Assembly (NCBI GenBank): GCA_947034885.2
Contig: OX344749.2
Location: 33,847,182-33,911,181 of the forward strand
Reading direction: 5' to 3'
DNA from: Thuidium tamariscinum
Lineage: Eukaryota > Streptophyta > Bryopsida > Hypnales > Thuidiaceae
DNA: 64,000 nucleotides
Shown here: positions 35,735-49,288 of the stretch, piece after piece
Layout: each line of letters opens with the position of its first letter
How positions within the stretch are numbered: the first letter of the stretch is position 1
Position numbers and translations under genes: made by a program
The notes under the pieces: model-generated
What the model was told of the DNA's origin: nothing
Seen by the model: the letters and a program-made list of their open reading frames with translations, nothing else
Database searches by the model: none

Positions 35735-36060
35735 AAGGGGAAGCGACTGCACTCCAACTGGATTCGAAGCTGTCGATCTGTTGCAGAGTTGTTTGTTGGT
35801 TTCGGAGAGGGGAAGCTACTGCTGCTACTGCATAATTTACAAGTTTGGTTTTGGAAGAGCCGGAGAAGCTAGTGCAACCTGGATTAGAATTGAAGAAGCC
35901 TGCTGCAATTGCATGTTAATTACTAGCTTGGTTTTGGAAGAACAGGAAAAGCGAGTGCAATCTGGATTCGAATTGAAGAATCCTGATGCAAATTACGTGC
36001 AATTGCAAACTTGGTTTTGTAAGGGAAAGCTATTGCAATTTAGATTCGAAATCAGTGTCC
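35735..36060 (+). repeat. Diverged tandem repeat, 83-bp period, upstream of a small gene
   Basis: The word (A/G)CTTGGTTTTG(G/T)AAG occurs at about 35842 (as AGTTTGGTTTTGGAAG), 35925 and 36008, exactly 83 bases apart. Each is followed by GAAAAGC(G/T)A.TGCAA, TGGATTCGAATTGAAGAA-like text and TGCAATTGCA. A more diverged unit lies before 35842. It ends about 120 bases before the start codon of the 104-residue protein, so it may lie in its 5' leader. Confidence 0.75.
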
Positions 36061-36181
36061 CTGACGGCTGAATAGCTTCTGTTTTTTAAATGATTTTGAA
36101 GAGGGGAAATTATTCAACTAAGCGAGCGAGCAAGCGAGTGTAATTAACTGAAGGTTGCCCAGGTCGATCGTTGGTGTGAGG

Positions 36182-36496
36182 ATGGATTTGTATGAGAGGC
36201 TGTCACGGATGCTGCTGCGGAGGAAGTACGACCGCGTTGAAGACAGATCTCAAGACGTTGCGCCACACCCACTGCTGGCGAAGAGCAAGTCCATGAAGGT
36301 GCCCAGAGCGAAGAACCCAAGGTACTTGGAGCGTTCCAGCAGCAAATCCGCAGCACCTGCCTCGGAGTCCACGAGCTCCAAGGGCTTCACTCTGCGCTCC
36401 TCCAACAACGACGTCGTCGACGGCGCCTGGTTCAACAACGCCCTCCGACGCTCCGTTGCTGAAGGACGACTCAAGTTGGGCACAATCGCCGGGTAA
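36182..36496 (+). CDS. Small basic protein of unknown function, paralogue A (104 aa)
   Basis: ATG 36182 opens a 104-residue frame, GC-rich against an AT-rich surrounding. The N-terminus MDLYERLSRMLLRRKYDRV and the C-terminal block FTLRSSNNDVVDGAWFNNAL followed by RRSVAEGRLKL match the protein at 50478-50792 in order and spacing, while the Ser/Lys-rich middle differs. Two protein copies conserved at both ends, with an equal length of 104, argue for a real gene. No signal peptide or membrane segment is visible; the charge is strongly basic. I do not recognise the family. A GTAATT donor at 36493 and a GCAG acceptor ending at 37300 could remove an intron that would replace the stop and end the protein ...TIAGTKP; this would change only the last residues. 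An in-frame TTG lies upstream at 36155, but ATG 36182 matches the paralogue. Confidence 0.75.
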   Translation: MDLYERLSRMLLRRKYDRVEDRSQDVAPHPLLAKSKSMKVPRAKNPRYLERSSSKSAAPASESTSSKGFTLRSSNNDVVDGAWFNNALRRSVAEGRLKLGTIAG

Positions 36497-38500
36497 TTAA
36501 CATCCAGGGATCCAAGCTTGGGTCAAACTTTCACAATTTGGTCTGAAACTGGACCGAAATAAAGTTGATTAATTTTCCGTAGCTTTCCGCGATTGCAATG
36601 GGCGGCGTCCCTCAGTGGTTTTCCTATCTAATGCTCGCCCTTCAGATTTGTTTTTTTAATCTGTTCTCAGTGTGTTTAGGTCAGTATTCAAGGCAGTTGT
36701 GGGTTTTGAAAGGAAGGTTGTAAGCTGTAATTCATCTACGCAATTTGAGTCATGTGATCGACCAAAATTAGCGTACAGATATGAACACAGCGGGATAGCT
36801 TAGAATTCTGTCCAAGCACCTTCTCCAAAGCTTCTCAAGCCTCGAAATTTGTTTCTGGACGGTTCTCTTGTGTATACCCTGTTGTTGATTATTTACACTA
36901 AACGAATTTGCGTCACATGCCACCACAAATTTTAGTGACAGAACGTCAATAGTTGTGGGATGGCTCCAAAAATAGCGAACTTGTCACATAACACGCCAAC
37001 TTCGCATGTTTTGAAACAGAAATTCACACCTGTCCTAGGTTTCAGACCTTGATTTACACTTAAGTCACAATTTTTATTTTTGGCGTTGGAATCGCATCAC
37101 TTTCACGAAATTGACGTTATAATGTATAAATCCCCACACTGGTCGCAGTGAGAAGCCTTTGCTTCCGGAGGATCAATGTCAACCTGTGAGGTGCTGATTG
37201 GAGAGGATGTAGGTTCATGATCAGCCGAATTGATGAGTTCCCGAGCTGCACTCTCTGATCACAAGATTCTGGAATAATCAATTAATGTTTGGCATTGCAG
37301 GGACCAAGCCATAACCGGAGAAGTCCGATAACAGGCTCCCGCTCGACCAGTTCTATTTAGTACTGTGAACAGCATCCGATGCCTGAATGATATCAATGCA
37401 AGTGCAGATTAGAGCCTATTTTGAATGGCGTTGTAGTAGATTAGCAGAGCAGCTGAATACATGTAGGAACGTTGAAACTGATTTTGATGTGAGGCCGGGA
37501 CATCACGACTGAAATGCTAAATGTTGTTGAAGAGATCAGAGTTACCCGTATTCTTCTTTTGATTTCTAAGTCTTCAAAACGCTGGTGGTGGATTAGGTTG
37601 ATAGAATGATGCCTTAGAGAGCATCTCCACTAACTTACTGCAAGAGAATTTTGTTTACACCCAAAAATGAATGCTTATTTTAGATGCGGGTGTTTACCCC
37701 AGTACTGCAACTCGCTAATCATCAATTAGTTTCCAAACAATCACAAGTCTCTGACTGTGCAAAAAGCAAAATGAATCGATCCATTATAAATTTATAAAAT
37801 CAATTTGCCAATGTACCTGTGGAAGGAAATAGATAAGCTCGTTTGAAGGAGTTGCCAACCTAAACAATTTTTGCCGTCGGTGGCAAAGAGATCCTTTGAC
37901 AGAACTTAAGGAATAATTAATTGCGCATTCTTCGTCCCTAAATTGCCCACTGTTGTCTGCATCTTTGCAGTCGAGGTGGTAATGCTTTTAGGGTTGTTGC
38001 AGATATGTTGCATTGCTGGGTTGGCTTCCAGGTACTTCTATCATGCCTGAGTGGAGCCGTATAAGTTCGTGGCATCATCTTTGTCAGTGTCTGCAGGCCT
38101 GGTACTGTATTTTTCTAAGACAGACCGCGGCGCAGAGATCTTTAAGCTGGGTCCAACAGTGTACCAATAATGATGCAGGAGAAATGTCACCCCACTAAGT
38201 TAGGTTGTTGCTCGTGTTTTTTGTCCACAAATCGACCGCAGGCAGGCATTGCAGGGAGAACAGGAACCTGCGGAGGATGGAGTCGTAGAGCTGGCCCATG
38301 TTGGAGAGTCTCAACCAGTGGGGCTTGCAAGAATGAAATCTGCTTCCTGGCACCGTAGACGAGATTGATTGTATGATGGGCGTTCCGCAGTAACTGACAG
38401 TCGGCTCTGCAATTCAGGTGGACAGACAGTTTTTTCCTTTTCTTTTTTTCATCTTTTTGTTTTTAGCACAGGAGGCTAGGATCGGCACAATGTTATCAAG
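36497..38500. other. Region downstream of paralogue A, moderate GC, no gene seen
   Basis: This may include a 3' intron (36493-37300) and 3' UTR of the small gene. Two overlapping open frames near 38013-38358 are under 65 residues and carry no motif I know. Confidence 0.35.
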
Positions 38501-41500
38501 TTCAGAAACTACAGGCATGTTCATACTTGGGTTAAAAGAGTGTTGTTACTGAGGGTCTTGGGGACAAATTTAGACCTACTTCTGGACCATTTTCACATTG
38601 CAAATATCATCTCTAACATCAAGTGCAAACGAACTTGGTATTTTTGAGAGTAAAAGAACAAGGTTGAATATTCTCTTGATGGCAATGTTTAGAAAATTCA
38701 AGTTGTGAGCAAGTTTCCAAAGTTTGAAGGATTGCGTTTTGTAAGATGTGAACTTTAAACTAAGTTGGAAGAAGAGTAGGAAATGAGCAATTGACTTGAT
38801 GGTGACTTGGTTCATGCTAGATCAACAACACTACTCGCAAAGCCTTAATGACTCACAAAGACAACCATGGGACATTGCTGAGTAATGTTAAGGCTAAAGA
38901 TTTTCGATAATTTAAATTTAGAAGTAGAATATTTTGCAATTGTCATCAAAGGTTGAAAATCTAATAAATATCAAGATTGAAGAAAATACAAGGAGTGACA
39001 TTATATAAGGAAGGTAGTTACAATAAATATTTACTATTTGTTGCAATTTGGACAAAATACGGGGTCATAACTATAAATACCACGAGTACTAAAAACCAAT
39101 ATGTTTAGTATTTCTAAATGTGTGCAAATATGTGCACATTTATCTTATAGGGCCAAGCAATTTACAAAAAATTGAAAAACATTCATTTAGAAATTGTATT
39201 AATATTGCATTATTTGCATCATTATTGTGTGCAAATTTTGGACTCTTGGACATTGACCTCAATTTCAAAAGATCTTTCAATAGTCATCCTTTGGGTTATG
39301 CTTGTAAGGTTGAATACTTATCACACTAACTTTGCAATTTTAGAATAACTCAAAGAAGAATCCTTCAATGCATCACTCCTAGTCATGAAAGAAATATTGA
39401 ATAAAAAAAGGCTTTGAAAAGGCTGCATAATACTTAGATTATATGGGTGAAAGCGCCCTACCTCCTAGCTATGGCTTTCTAAGACATTCATCTCCTCAAT
39501 TGTTGTTCTTTTCTAACAATTACTTGTTTGAATCCTTGGTTTGATGGGTGGCTAGCTAGATTACCACAATGATGGCCCAAAACTTATTGAGATTGTACAT
39601 ATGAAGTTTGTTCATCAAACAAGTTCAAAGATCTTAAGATTCCTCTGCAACAATAAAAAAAAAAACACAATGAGAAATTTAGCTTCTAACTTATGTAGGG
39701 AGAGTACACGAATGCATCTCTTCATGCCCAACTCCCTTTCAAGAGTGAATTCTTTGTTTAGAAGTACAACCAAGGCAACATTTTTCAACAACTCTTCCAC
39801 ATTGCATATTTTATTTTATCTGTCAAAATCTAGATTTTAAACTCTCAAAATGTGGATAGGAATGTAGTGACAATGTAGTTAATATAATAGATGTGAAGTG
39901 AAGCTCCTTGTTCAAACATCTGTATGCAGTGTCTCAAACCTTGAATAATGGTCTAGAAAATAGTATACAAGCTAGTATCCATCTTCTCCTTTCAACTTTA
40001 GTTTGTTCTTCTCCAAATTGTTAAACATCCAGACAGAAAATTAAAGAAACTCTTGGTTCGACAACCCAAATTAAACCTCAACATCAGCAACTGCCGAACT
40101 ACAGCAAGCTTCCAAACTCAACTTCTGCAAACACAAAGTATAGTCGGTTTGATTCAACTATTGCGTTCTGCTCCTTGTCTGTTGTGAAAAGCTCCTTCTG
40201 TCTTCAGCATGAATTACTTGATTTACTTCCAATGTATGCAGCTTCCAAAAAACTGACTATATAGAAGTCTAGAATTCTTACACTAGCAAAGTTTCATTTT
40301 GTTTCAAGCCAATGCCTTTTGTCTCTATTGAATGGCATCTTGAAACCACATTCTTCAACCTTGAAGCACTCTGATATCCATATTTTGGACAATGAACGGA
40401 GGGCATTATTTAGTCCAACTAACTTCTCATTCATTCAATGTAATATTTGAATCTAGAAAAGACAACCTTCTTTATGACCAAATTCATGAAATTTGGGAAA
40501 ATCAAATTTTTGTACAAAGCTATAAGCAAAAATGTGTTAAAAATTCAAAAAAGGATTGCGGCATTTAGAGGTCAACCCTAATAAATGCACTCAATCATTT
40601 TACAATTGTTGTCCAACTTCAAAGGCTCTTTAGATCCCCTAAAGTATTTTTTTTTAAATTTCAAATTTTTTCAAGTTTTAAGAAAAAATTGTCATTCTAT
40701 ACCTAAAAGTAACTCTTGATATGGACAAAAATTCCATGTCATGCAATTTTTAAAATTTAAATACTTCAAAAAATGCTCCCTATAAATTGTCTGAATATAG
40801 GGACCTATTCAATGAGAGGTCAATAGATCATGTGGCAAGAAAAAATATTCTAGTACTAAGTGGAAGAGGGCAAAGGCTATTTGGTTGGCAAGGAAATAGA
40901 TGATGGTTTGGACCATGGTGAATTCTTATTTTCCAACTAAAAATTGCCTTGCAAGTTCTTAACTTTTCATTGTTGCATAGGTCAGAAAAAAAATTTACAT
41001 TTGTGAAAATTACTAGATATGCCCTCCCTACAATCACTTTGCTCAAGAAAAAAATTGTTGTTTTAACAAAATGAACTTTGATTGTAAATATCTCAAAATC
41101 CATTAGGTCAAATTCTTTGAAATTTGAAGGGTTTCCTAACTTAATTGTAGCAAATAAGATCCTAAAGTCAAAGATTTGTTAATATTTAGAAAAGGCAGTT
41201 CAGAGGTATTGTTGGAGGTAATCCATTTGGGTCTACAAATTAAATGATAGAAATGTTTTATTTAATCAAATGCAATATGAAGCCTTGGACATTTTTTTGT
41301 TCATATTCTATAAAAATGAATTTTCCTTTTTTTAAATTTTAATCTCTAACTAAGATTCTTTGACTATTTTCTCAAAAAAATATCCAAAATTGACACTTAT
41401 TAGCACATTGAGCATCGTTGAAATGTAGAAAAAAAATTCAAACATTCAACTATACAAATATTAATTAGACTACTATTGGATGCTAAGGAAAAAAATTCAC

Positions 41501-43584
41501 ACCATTTGACCACAAATATTGAAAGATTATAACATGTGAAGTTAGAAGAAAAGATTTTTCAAGCATTACCTAATATGGTCAATGTAGTTTGATTCCACTT
41601 TGTGGAGAAAGAGGCACTATCCAACTTTGGAAACTAAGACCATTAAATAGAAAGTTATATAAGTTACTTGCATGCCAATTTAAAAGATAATGGAGGTGTT
41701 CTTGAACAAAAATATCTTGCTCCAAGAGGTGAGAGATGTTCAACTAAAACAAGCAACTACATGAGCAAGATTTCAGTTATTTTTGGAAAATTCTTTTTTG
41801 AAGAATCAAAATACCAACAATTAGTACATATTTTTCCTCTTCTTAATCAAACAAGTAGTGAAATAAAAAATAAAAACTTAAAAAATTCATAAATTTACAC
41901 AAAGTTTTTGCAAATGGTTCTAAAAATATTCCAAAATTGCCATTGATGCATTGAGTGAAAATTGAGTAAAAAATTATTGTCAATGACTAATTATTTTTCT
42001 ATGCATCTATAAGAATGAGTAGAAAAATATTTTTTTCCATTTAGCTAAATAGACTATGAAATATAAACATTCAAAGTTAATGAAAAAAAACTTAATAGCT
42101 TACTTCACTACTTACTCAAGTGATTGTTTGCCTTCACTATTAGCACATTGCCTAAGTGCCCCTAAACTTTCAAGCCCTACAACTTTTGAGTTTAAACTCG
42201 AGCACTTGATTGGAAAAAATAATAATATTTTCAAAAAACTTACAAGAATATGCATGGTTGGTAAGAATTTCACTTTTATCCACTTTGTATGAACATACCT
42301 AAGCTTTCAAAAAGTCGCATAGGAGCTTATCTCCTACAAGCCCAAGGGGTTTGGACAAAACAGAAATGTGTTATAAAATATAAGTTCTTCAACTTTTTAA
42401 TGGTTTGCATCAAAGATGATAATGTGAAGGACAAAAAGTGGAAAGTATCTATATGGTGAAAGTTATAAAATTATTTTTAGATTCTTTTCAAATAAATTTT
42501 GAAGATATAGCTTCAATAGTTCACTAAAAATACAATTTCTATCTTTTAGCATTTGAATTATTTTATACGTCAAATTTGTAGTTTTATTGATTTTTTTAAA
42601 AAGCATAAGATTTAGTAATGACATTACCAACACTTTCTTCAAATAGTGGACACAATAGCATACCATGAAAAGGACCACTAATGATAAAGCCAATGACAAA
42701 AGTATACTATTAAAAAGAAAAAAAAATTAAAATATATAACCCATAAGTTGCCGTATGCATCCAATAGTAGTTATTAATCCATGAATGAAGAGGACTCTAA
42801 AATACCATTATTTAATATAACAATTGTATTTGCAAACACATGTATGAGTAGTCCCAACCCACCAAGTAACTTAAAATTTACAACTTGAAGGTTCACAAAC
42901 AAAGGTCATGCACAAAATACACTTGTCAATACTAATAACCAACATAGTTCCATCGTACAAGCATGGTCCTCAGAGCATTTCCCACTCCAATCCAAAACCG
43001 CACTTAATTCAAATAAAGTAAAAAATTACAACCACCCTCCTAAACCATTCAGTAACAAACTAAACCTACTAAGCATTTCTCAGGGGATCTAGTATATGGC
43101 ACCTTATTTTTCTCTACCATACTAAAAAATAAGGATTTTTCCTATATCCTATTTTATATATAATAATGTTATGATAGATCTACCAAAAATACAAATTTTT
43201 TCCTCAACAAATTAAATTAATCCTATTTTTTTTATCACATGTCATTTTCTATCTATGATTGGAGTTACCACCTTGAGAATAGTCACTCAAGGTTGTGACA
43301 AGACCACCCAAATAAACTCTCTTGTGGCAATATATTTAGGAGAATAAGAGTTGGTATATCCAACAACTAATTCAAAATCAAAATTTTCATATTTATTTTT
43401 TGCCCCTTTTCTCTTAAGATTATATTTTAAAATATAATACTCTGTAACACTTATTTCTAGTTTACCAGAATGATTAAAAATTCATATCAAGATTTCTTTT
43501 ACTTGAAAGATCATTGCAAGAAGTATCTTTTGAATTTGTCCTCAATATAAGTAGTGTTTGGAATATAATCAATTGTGGAGCACA

Positions 43585-43588
<4 letters not shown>
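38501..43588. other. Long AT-rich spacer without recognisable genes
   Basis: Open frames are short, biased to Asn/Lys/Ile/Phe by base composition, and without motifs. No clear terminal inverted repeats were found by eye, though old elements may be hidden. Confidence 0.5.

Positions 43589-43639
<51 letters not shown>
43589..43639 (+). repeat. AT microsatellite, about 25 units
   Basis: An uninterrupted run of alternating A and T of about 51 bases. It produces the poly-Tyr/Ile open frame nearby, which is not a gene. Confidence 0.97.
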
Positions 43640-43643
<4 letters not shown>

Positions 43644-44342
43644 CCAAATTGTAGGCCTAGACATAAAAAACGTTTTTAATCTCAAATACATTTTAACTCC
43701 TAAATTTCCTTACAAACGTTTTGTGGTTTTAGATTTTTTGGTCAAGTGATGTGGTTTGACTTAGGCCTATATATATGCTAAGTTTATTTTTTGGATATGC
43801 ATTTTTTTATAGAAATACAACAACATAATTTGCACTTACAAATGAATTCTTATGCATTTTCTAAGATTTCTTGAATGATTTTGCCCCCGAATTTCAATTT
43901 ATGTGATTATTCCTTCTCATGTTGAATTTGAAAGTTGAGATCCCCATGGACATTCAATGAAAAAAATGATAGTTTTTACTTTGAGTTTGTAAATCTCACA
44001 CTATAAAAAATGGTAAGGAATTAGAGTATTTTATTTGTGCTTTTCATGAGATTAAGATATTACAATAATATTGCAATTGTCATTGATTGCATTTTCTTTC
44101 ATTGAAAATTTGTCATACAAAAGTAACCATTTTTTGTGATTTGGGAATTAGAAATGCAAAAGAACTTTATACTTTTTAACCCTACAAGAACAAGTTGGTC
44201 TCCATGAAAATCATTCTTTTTGAAATAATGTGAATCATCTACTTTAAATTCCAAAGGTGAACAATTACACTTTTGTCTTTTGTGTAAAAATTCTCTATCA
44301 TTCATTAGACACTTAGTGTCCACTACAGTATTACAAGATTAA

Positions 44343-44981
44343 TCCTTAAATGCCCAAGGCCTGTTTTGAGCTTCTTCAAATTTTCTCTTAGTTGAACAAA
44401 ATGTCAGCATTCTGATAAGTTGTATCATTTAAAAAAGATTTAACCATACAAATTCAAACTAAACATATTAGAGATTGCATTGGAAAAGAAAACACAACAA
44501 TATCCCTGATAGAGTGAAAGATTATAATATTTAACCATGCATGAGGGTGTTAAAACTATAAAAGTGATGCCAAGTCTTTCTATCCTCTTTTTGCAAGTCA
44601 AATCTAAAAAGTAAGTGATAAAAAAAATATGAGGTGAAAGGGCCTAACATGCATAACTCCAATCAATTTATGGCTTTTCAAAATCTACTCTACAATTTTT
44701 GTAAATGAATTCTGAATGTGATTTTTTCTCCAAGATCTAGTGTATTTGAGGCTCATTTTCAAGAGCTCTCAACACTATGGAAAGTTAAGATTGCAATGGA
44801 TACCCTTGCACAAAATCTTGTATAGAAAAATTACTATCATTCATTTTCTAGATTAGATTTTTAACACTAAAACTAGACTTCTAAAAGAACTTTCCCAAAA
44901 TATAAACTACTAAAAATAGCAACTTGGTTAAGTTTATTTAACTTCAAAGTTTTGCAAACACCAGATTCTTGTGCCTAAGGG
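44343..44981. mobile_element. TTAA-flanked MITE, CCCTTAAATGCCCAAGG family
   Basis: TTAA stands at 44339-44342 and 44982-44985. The left end reads TCCTTAAATGCCCAAGGCC and the right end CTTGTGCCTAAGGG, whose complement is CCCTTAGGCACAAG: an imperfect inverted repeat. The interior (TTTTTTCTCCAAGATCTAGT, then GAGGCTCATTTTCAAG) is shared with 45135-45699 in the same orientation and with 12092-13460 in the reverse orientation. No coding frame. Confidence 0.8.
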
Positions 44982-45134
44982 TTAATAAACTCTAATTGTT
45001 GTTTTTGCATTGTGAACCTCTCAAACTGCTTGCGTCCCTTGTGTCCCTTGTGTAGGCTCAAGTCGGTTCTTCACATTGAAACCAAGCTTCAAACTTCTTT
45101 CAAGGCCTCCCACTTTGGTCTCAGTTCACTTTAA

Positions 45135-45699
45135 CCCGTAAACTATTGCCCAAGGTCTTTTAAAGCTTTTGAGAATTTGCTTGAATTTGGACAAAAAGCC
45201 AATATTTTTATAAGGTTTATCAATTTCTTTTTGTATTGTAACCATATTGCAATCTTGATAGGCATGTCATAGATTCCATAGAAAGAGGAAGCACAAAATA
45301 TCACTTATGGATTAAAAGATTTGAATGTTTGATCATGAGGATGTTAAACTTGTCAAAGTGATTTGAAGCCCTTCAATCCTCTTTTCACATGTAAAATTTA
45401 AAATTTAGGTCATTAAAAAATGAGGTTAAAGAAATTAATGTACATAATTCCAATCAAGTTTTGTTTTTTTCAAAATCTACTCTAAATTTTTTTGAATGAA
45501 TTTCTAATGTGATTTTTTCTCCAAGAATTAGTATATTTGAAGCTCATTTCTAAATGCCTTCCAAAAACTAGAAAATCAAAATTTGCAATGGACACCATTG
45601 CATAAAATCTTAAAAATAAAAATCATAATTGTTCATATACAAAATCAAATTTTTGATGTTTAGATTAGACTAGAATTTGGTGCCTTAGGAATTTAGGAG
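45135..45699. mobile_element. TTAA-flanked MITE, CCCTTAAATGCCCAAGG family, second copy
   Basis: TTAA at 45131-45134 is followed by CCCGTAAACTATTGCCCAAGG. The right end reads TTTGGTGCCTTAGGAATTTA and is followed by CTAA, a probable mutated TTAA. The interior aligns to 44343-44981 (TTTTTTCTCCAAGAATTAGT, GCAATGGACACC.TTGCA). It lies only about 150 bases from its sister, suggesting repeated insertion in one spot or a local duplication. Confidence 0.75.
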
Positions 45700-47840
45700 C
45701 TAACTCTTAAAATTCTTTCATGTTTAGAGGCTCAAAACCACTTCAAAATTACTAGTTTTTTAGGCAAGGCTAAAATCTTCATCCAAATTTATTTTTAACA
45801 AATCCAATCGTAGAATCCTTTAGTTAACTTCCTAAATTTTTAAATTAATGAAACCTTACCATTTGCAAGATCTCGATGGTTGGATTTTGAAAAGAAAATT
45901 TTCAAGTCTACCAAAATGGTTAGATTTCATCTTTCAATCTTTTTATCCAAAAATGTGTAGATCCTACAACTCACAATACTCTATAATATGTTGAAGCAAT
46001 AAGTTGAAGAAACATAAAAGAAAATTTCAACAAAATATATTTCATATTCATGCTTGGAAAAAAATGCAAATAGAAAGGAATAGAGAATGATTTAAAGTAC
46101 TGAATAGTCAAGAATTTAATCATAGAATCAAAAGATGTCAATCCAATGGTTGTATTGTTGTTAGTAATAAAACAATCTACAACCTATGGTTTTATTCTTT
46201 TCCAAAAATATTGAAAATTGAATTTAGTAAAAGACTTTTGTCAGACTTTATTTTAGAGTAGTGATTTTGCCAAATGGTGTAAGTTCCTCCAAACTAAAAT
46301 TCTTAATAATATCTTCTCTGTGTACATAAAAATAAAATTAAAAAATTCAAATTTTAATTTTCTAGAACAAATTTTTTTTTGAGCTGCTTGCATGTGTTGC
46401 TAGGATTCCAAAAGAAATTACATATCATGCAATAATTTTTTTATTTATGTAGTCAAAAGATATGAACATTGTTGTATCTTAATTCCTAAAGGTTTTTTAC
46501 TATGTTTTCACCAAAAACGCTCCAAAAGTGAAAAATTTTAGATAAGAATTTTTTACACATGTAATTGTAAGATCTTGTAGTAATGTTGTTTAAAAAGATG
46601 AGGAAAATATTTCAGAAATTTCAGTTGTATAGATTGCAAGATATTAGCATTTGAATTGACAAGATTATCCCTCCCCAAATCCAAATAGATGCACTTTTGA
46701 AGGTCATATTTGTATGAGAAAATTTTCAAAATGGTGATTACTCTTTGAGATCATCCTTCAATGCAAGTTGGCTACATGCTCAAAAAATTTCAAATCACTT
46801 GAAATTGTACAACATATAGGAAAAAAATAGTAAATAGAAATAAGTAGAAAATGATTTAAAATACTAAATTGTGAACAATTTATTTATGGAAATGAAAAGT
46901 GCCAACCCCAATGGTTGTTAGATTCTAATAAACAATCTTTACCCAATGTTTTATATTTTTTTCAAAAACATTAAAAATAAAATAAAATAAAGGATATCAA
47001 ACTTTTCATAGAGTAGAGATTCTATAACTACTTGCAAACTACCCCAAACTAAAGCTCCTCATAACTTTCATTTCATTAATCAAAATGGAATGATTCAAAG
47101 CTTTCCACATTGATATAAATCCAATAAACCAATTTCAATTTTATTTATTTATTTATAAATTAAAAAATAAATTATTTAGCTACCTGAGTTGCCCATTGAG
47201 GGAAGAAAACAACATATCATGCCATGACTTTTTAACCATCAAGGCAAAAGTTATGAAAATTATTGGGCCTTAAAGCTACTCCAAAGAATTACATTATGTG
47301 AAAATTTCAAAGAAAAACAAAACAAACTCCATTCATAATGAGCTACCCAAAATCACTATGTTGCCAAAAAACAAAATTTAGGGTTTAAAATCTTATAAGT
47401 TATTTTCATGTGTAAAAATTTCAAATAAAAAAAATTTCAAATAATGTTCATAAATGAATGACTCGAAATTCTATATTGCCAAAAAATGCTACTTGATCCT
47501 TTAGGAATTAGCTCTGGAGTGGCAACGTGGACTAGTATGGTCAAATAGATGACAAAGAATCTTTCTATATAAGACAAAAGTACATATGTTAATCTTTGGG
47601 ATTTTGTGTCAAAAGGAAAAGTAAACCTTATATAATACTTTGACCTCCAATGACCACTTTTAAAAAAATTTTAAGTATATAGATGATTCACATTGTATCA
47701 AGAAGGATGATTTCCACGGTGACTTGCCCATCCTTTTACATTTAAACTATTGGAGGTGACCAATAGATGAGAAAATTGGCTCTTGGTCTTAGGATCATGA
47801 CTTTTGGCTCCAGTTGGCCAAGAAAATTATCCATTTCAGC
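45700..47840. repeat. Old repeat cluster with units about 770 bp apart
   Basis: Segments near 46090-46300 and 46850-47060 align in order (AATGATTTAAA.TACT, CCAATGGTTGT, AACAATCT.....CC.ATG, AGAGTAG.GATT). The segment at 47540-47700 (GACAAAGAATCTTTC, TACTTTGAC.TCCAATGA) aligns with 12180-12290. No gene is visible; the open frames are compositional. Confidence 0.5.
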
Positions 47841-47846
47841 TCTTTA

Positions 47847-47976
47847 GGGGCGTTTCACATTACAGCCGTCCAAGTTGAGAGGCCATGGTTTTCTCAAATC
47901 TGATTGGTGGAAATCATGGTTTCTAAAATCTGATTGGTAGAATCGATGGCCTGACGGCCACAGTGTGAAACATCCC
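47847..47976. mobile_element. Tourist-like (PIF/Harbinger-type) MITE, 130 bp
   Basis: TTA stands on both sides (47844-47846, 47977-47979). Ends GGGGCGTTTCACATTACAGC and the complement of the right end, GGGATGTTTCACACTGTGGC, form an inverted repeat of about 24 bp. A TTA duplication with GGG...GTTTCA-like ends is typical of Tourist MITEs. An internal near-duplicate, TCTGATTGGT(G/A)GAA, occurs twice. Confidence 0.85.
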
Positions 47977-48543
47977 TTAGTCTCTCACTGGTGTAAAAAA
48001 AAATTCTCCAAATTCCTCCAAATTTCGCCAACATGCGTCACCGTGATCAGCATTGTTTTTTTTCGGAAACACATGGACCATTACCATTGATAGAGGAAAA
48101 AGTACACGCGAACCAAGGGACAAGACCGTGACCAGCATTGAGAGTTGGAGACGTCTTCAAATTCAGAGCTCAACGAGTGTTCTCTGTTCAGCCAAGCCAC
48201 TCATCTGACCTCATGTCAACTTGTGCCGGCCTTGAATTCCAATTGATTTGTGGGTATGACTTGTAATTAAATAATTAAACCAGCTCTTGGTCACACAGTA
48301 TTTGCATATTAATGAAATGATGAAATATTAAATGAGATATTAGTGTATTCTACCAAAATTTTGAAAAAAATAAAATTATAGAATTCCGTTTCATTTGTTT
48401 CAAAACATAAAATAAAATAAAAATAAAATGTGTGGTAACATTCATAATTTTGTGGGTGACACTAAATAGATGGTGATTTTATTAGAATAATGATGGTATT
48501 CCACATGCCATTTTTTAGACCATGTGATTAGAACTAAATACTA

Positions 48544-49284
48544 GGGTCATTGCAAGAAACACCTGTCCTATTTGTTGCGTTTTCCAACAGTACTCATGAT
48601 TTTTTCAATAGTACTATAAAATTAGAAAAATAATTTTTTTTAAAATTTAAAAATAGGAATAATGTATACACCTCTAAAATGAAGGTTTTCACCAAAGGAA
48701 ATTGATAGAAAAATTCTCTAAGTAGGAGAACTTGAAAAGTGCCAAATCTCAAGAAAATAGGTACTTTGATTCAAAAATTAGGGAAAAATAGTAAAAATAA
48801 GTATTTTCAAAAAATAAAAAGTGACCATTTGCAACAACTTTATGGAGATGGTCATTCACAAAAAAACCCACCAAAATAATATTTTATATGTTTCAAAATA
48901 CAAGCAGAAGGGAGCTCACTTTGTAGACCTCCACACCTTACAAATTCACTTTTAAAAAAAATCCTTTCCTGGAGAGCTAGAAATCTAGTAGAAGACCATC
49001 TCATCCAAATTTCATCTCAAAATCATTAAAAAAAGGTATAGCTCAGGTACTAAAAATCCCTAAACTGCTAAGTGTGACATCCAATAGGGGTCTATTTTTG
49101 GATAGTAAACTATTTTTGAAAATTATGAAAAAATCAAAGAAGGTGTATAATAGTTATGAGTACCTTCCCTATAAATCTTGAGTCATTTGGAGCTAAAACA
49201 CAAAAGTTATGGTCAAAAAACTGATCAGCATGCAATGATGCAACGTGTGACACAAAATAGTACAGGTATTTCTTGCAATGACCC
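48544..49284. mobile_element. MITE with 4-bp target duplication, GGGTCATTGCAAGAAA family, copy 2
   Basis: The element starts GGGTCATTGCAAGAAACACC and ends ATTTCTTGCAATGACCC, flanked by ACTA on both sides (48540-48543, 49285-49288). The interior matches 31846-32568 (ACCTCTAA, GAAAAATTCTCTAAGTAGG, GAAAATAGGTACTTT). No open frame. Confidence 0.93.
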
Positions 49285-49288
49285 ACTA

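Noticed and set aside
43558-43749. Tyr/Ile-repeat protein
   Set aside because: It is the translation of an AT dinucleotide run.
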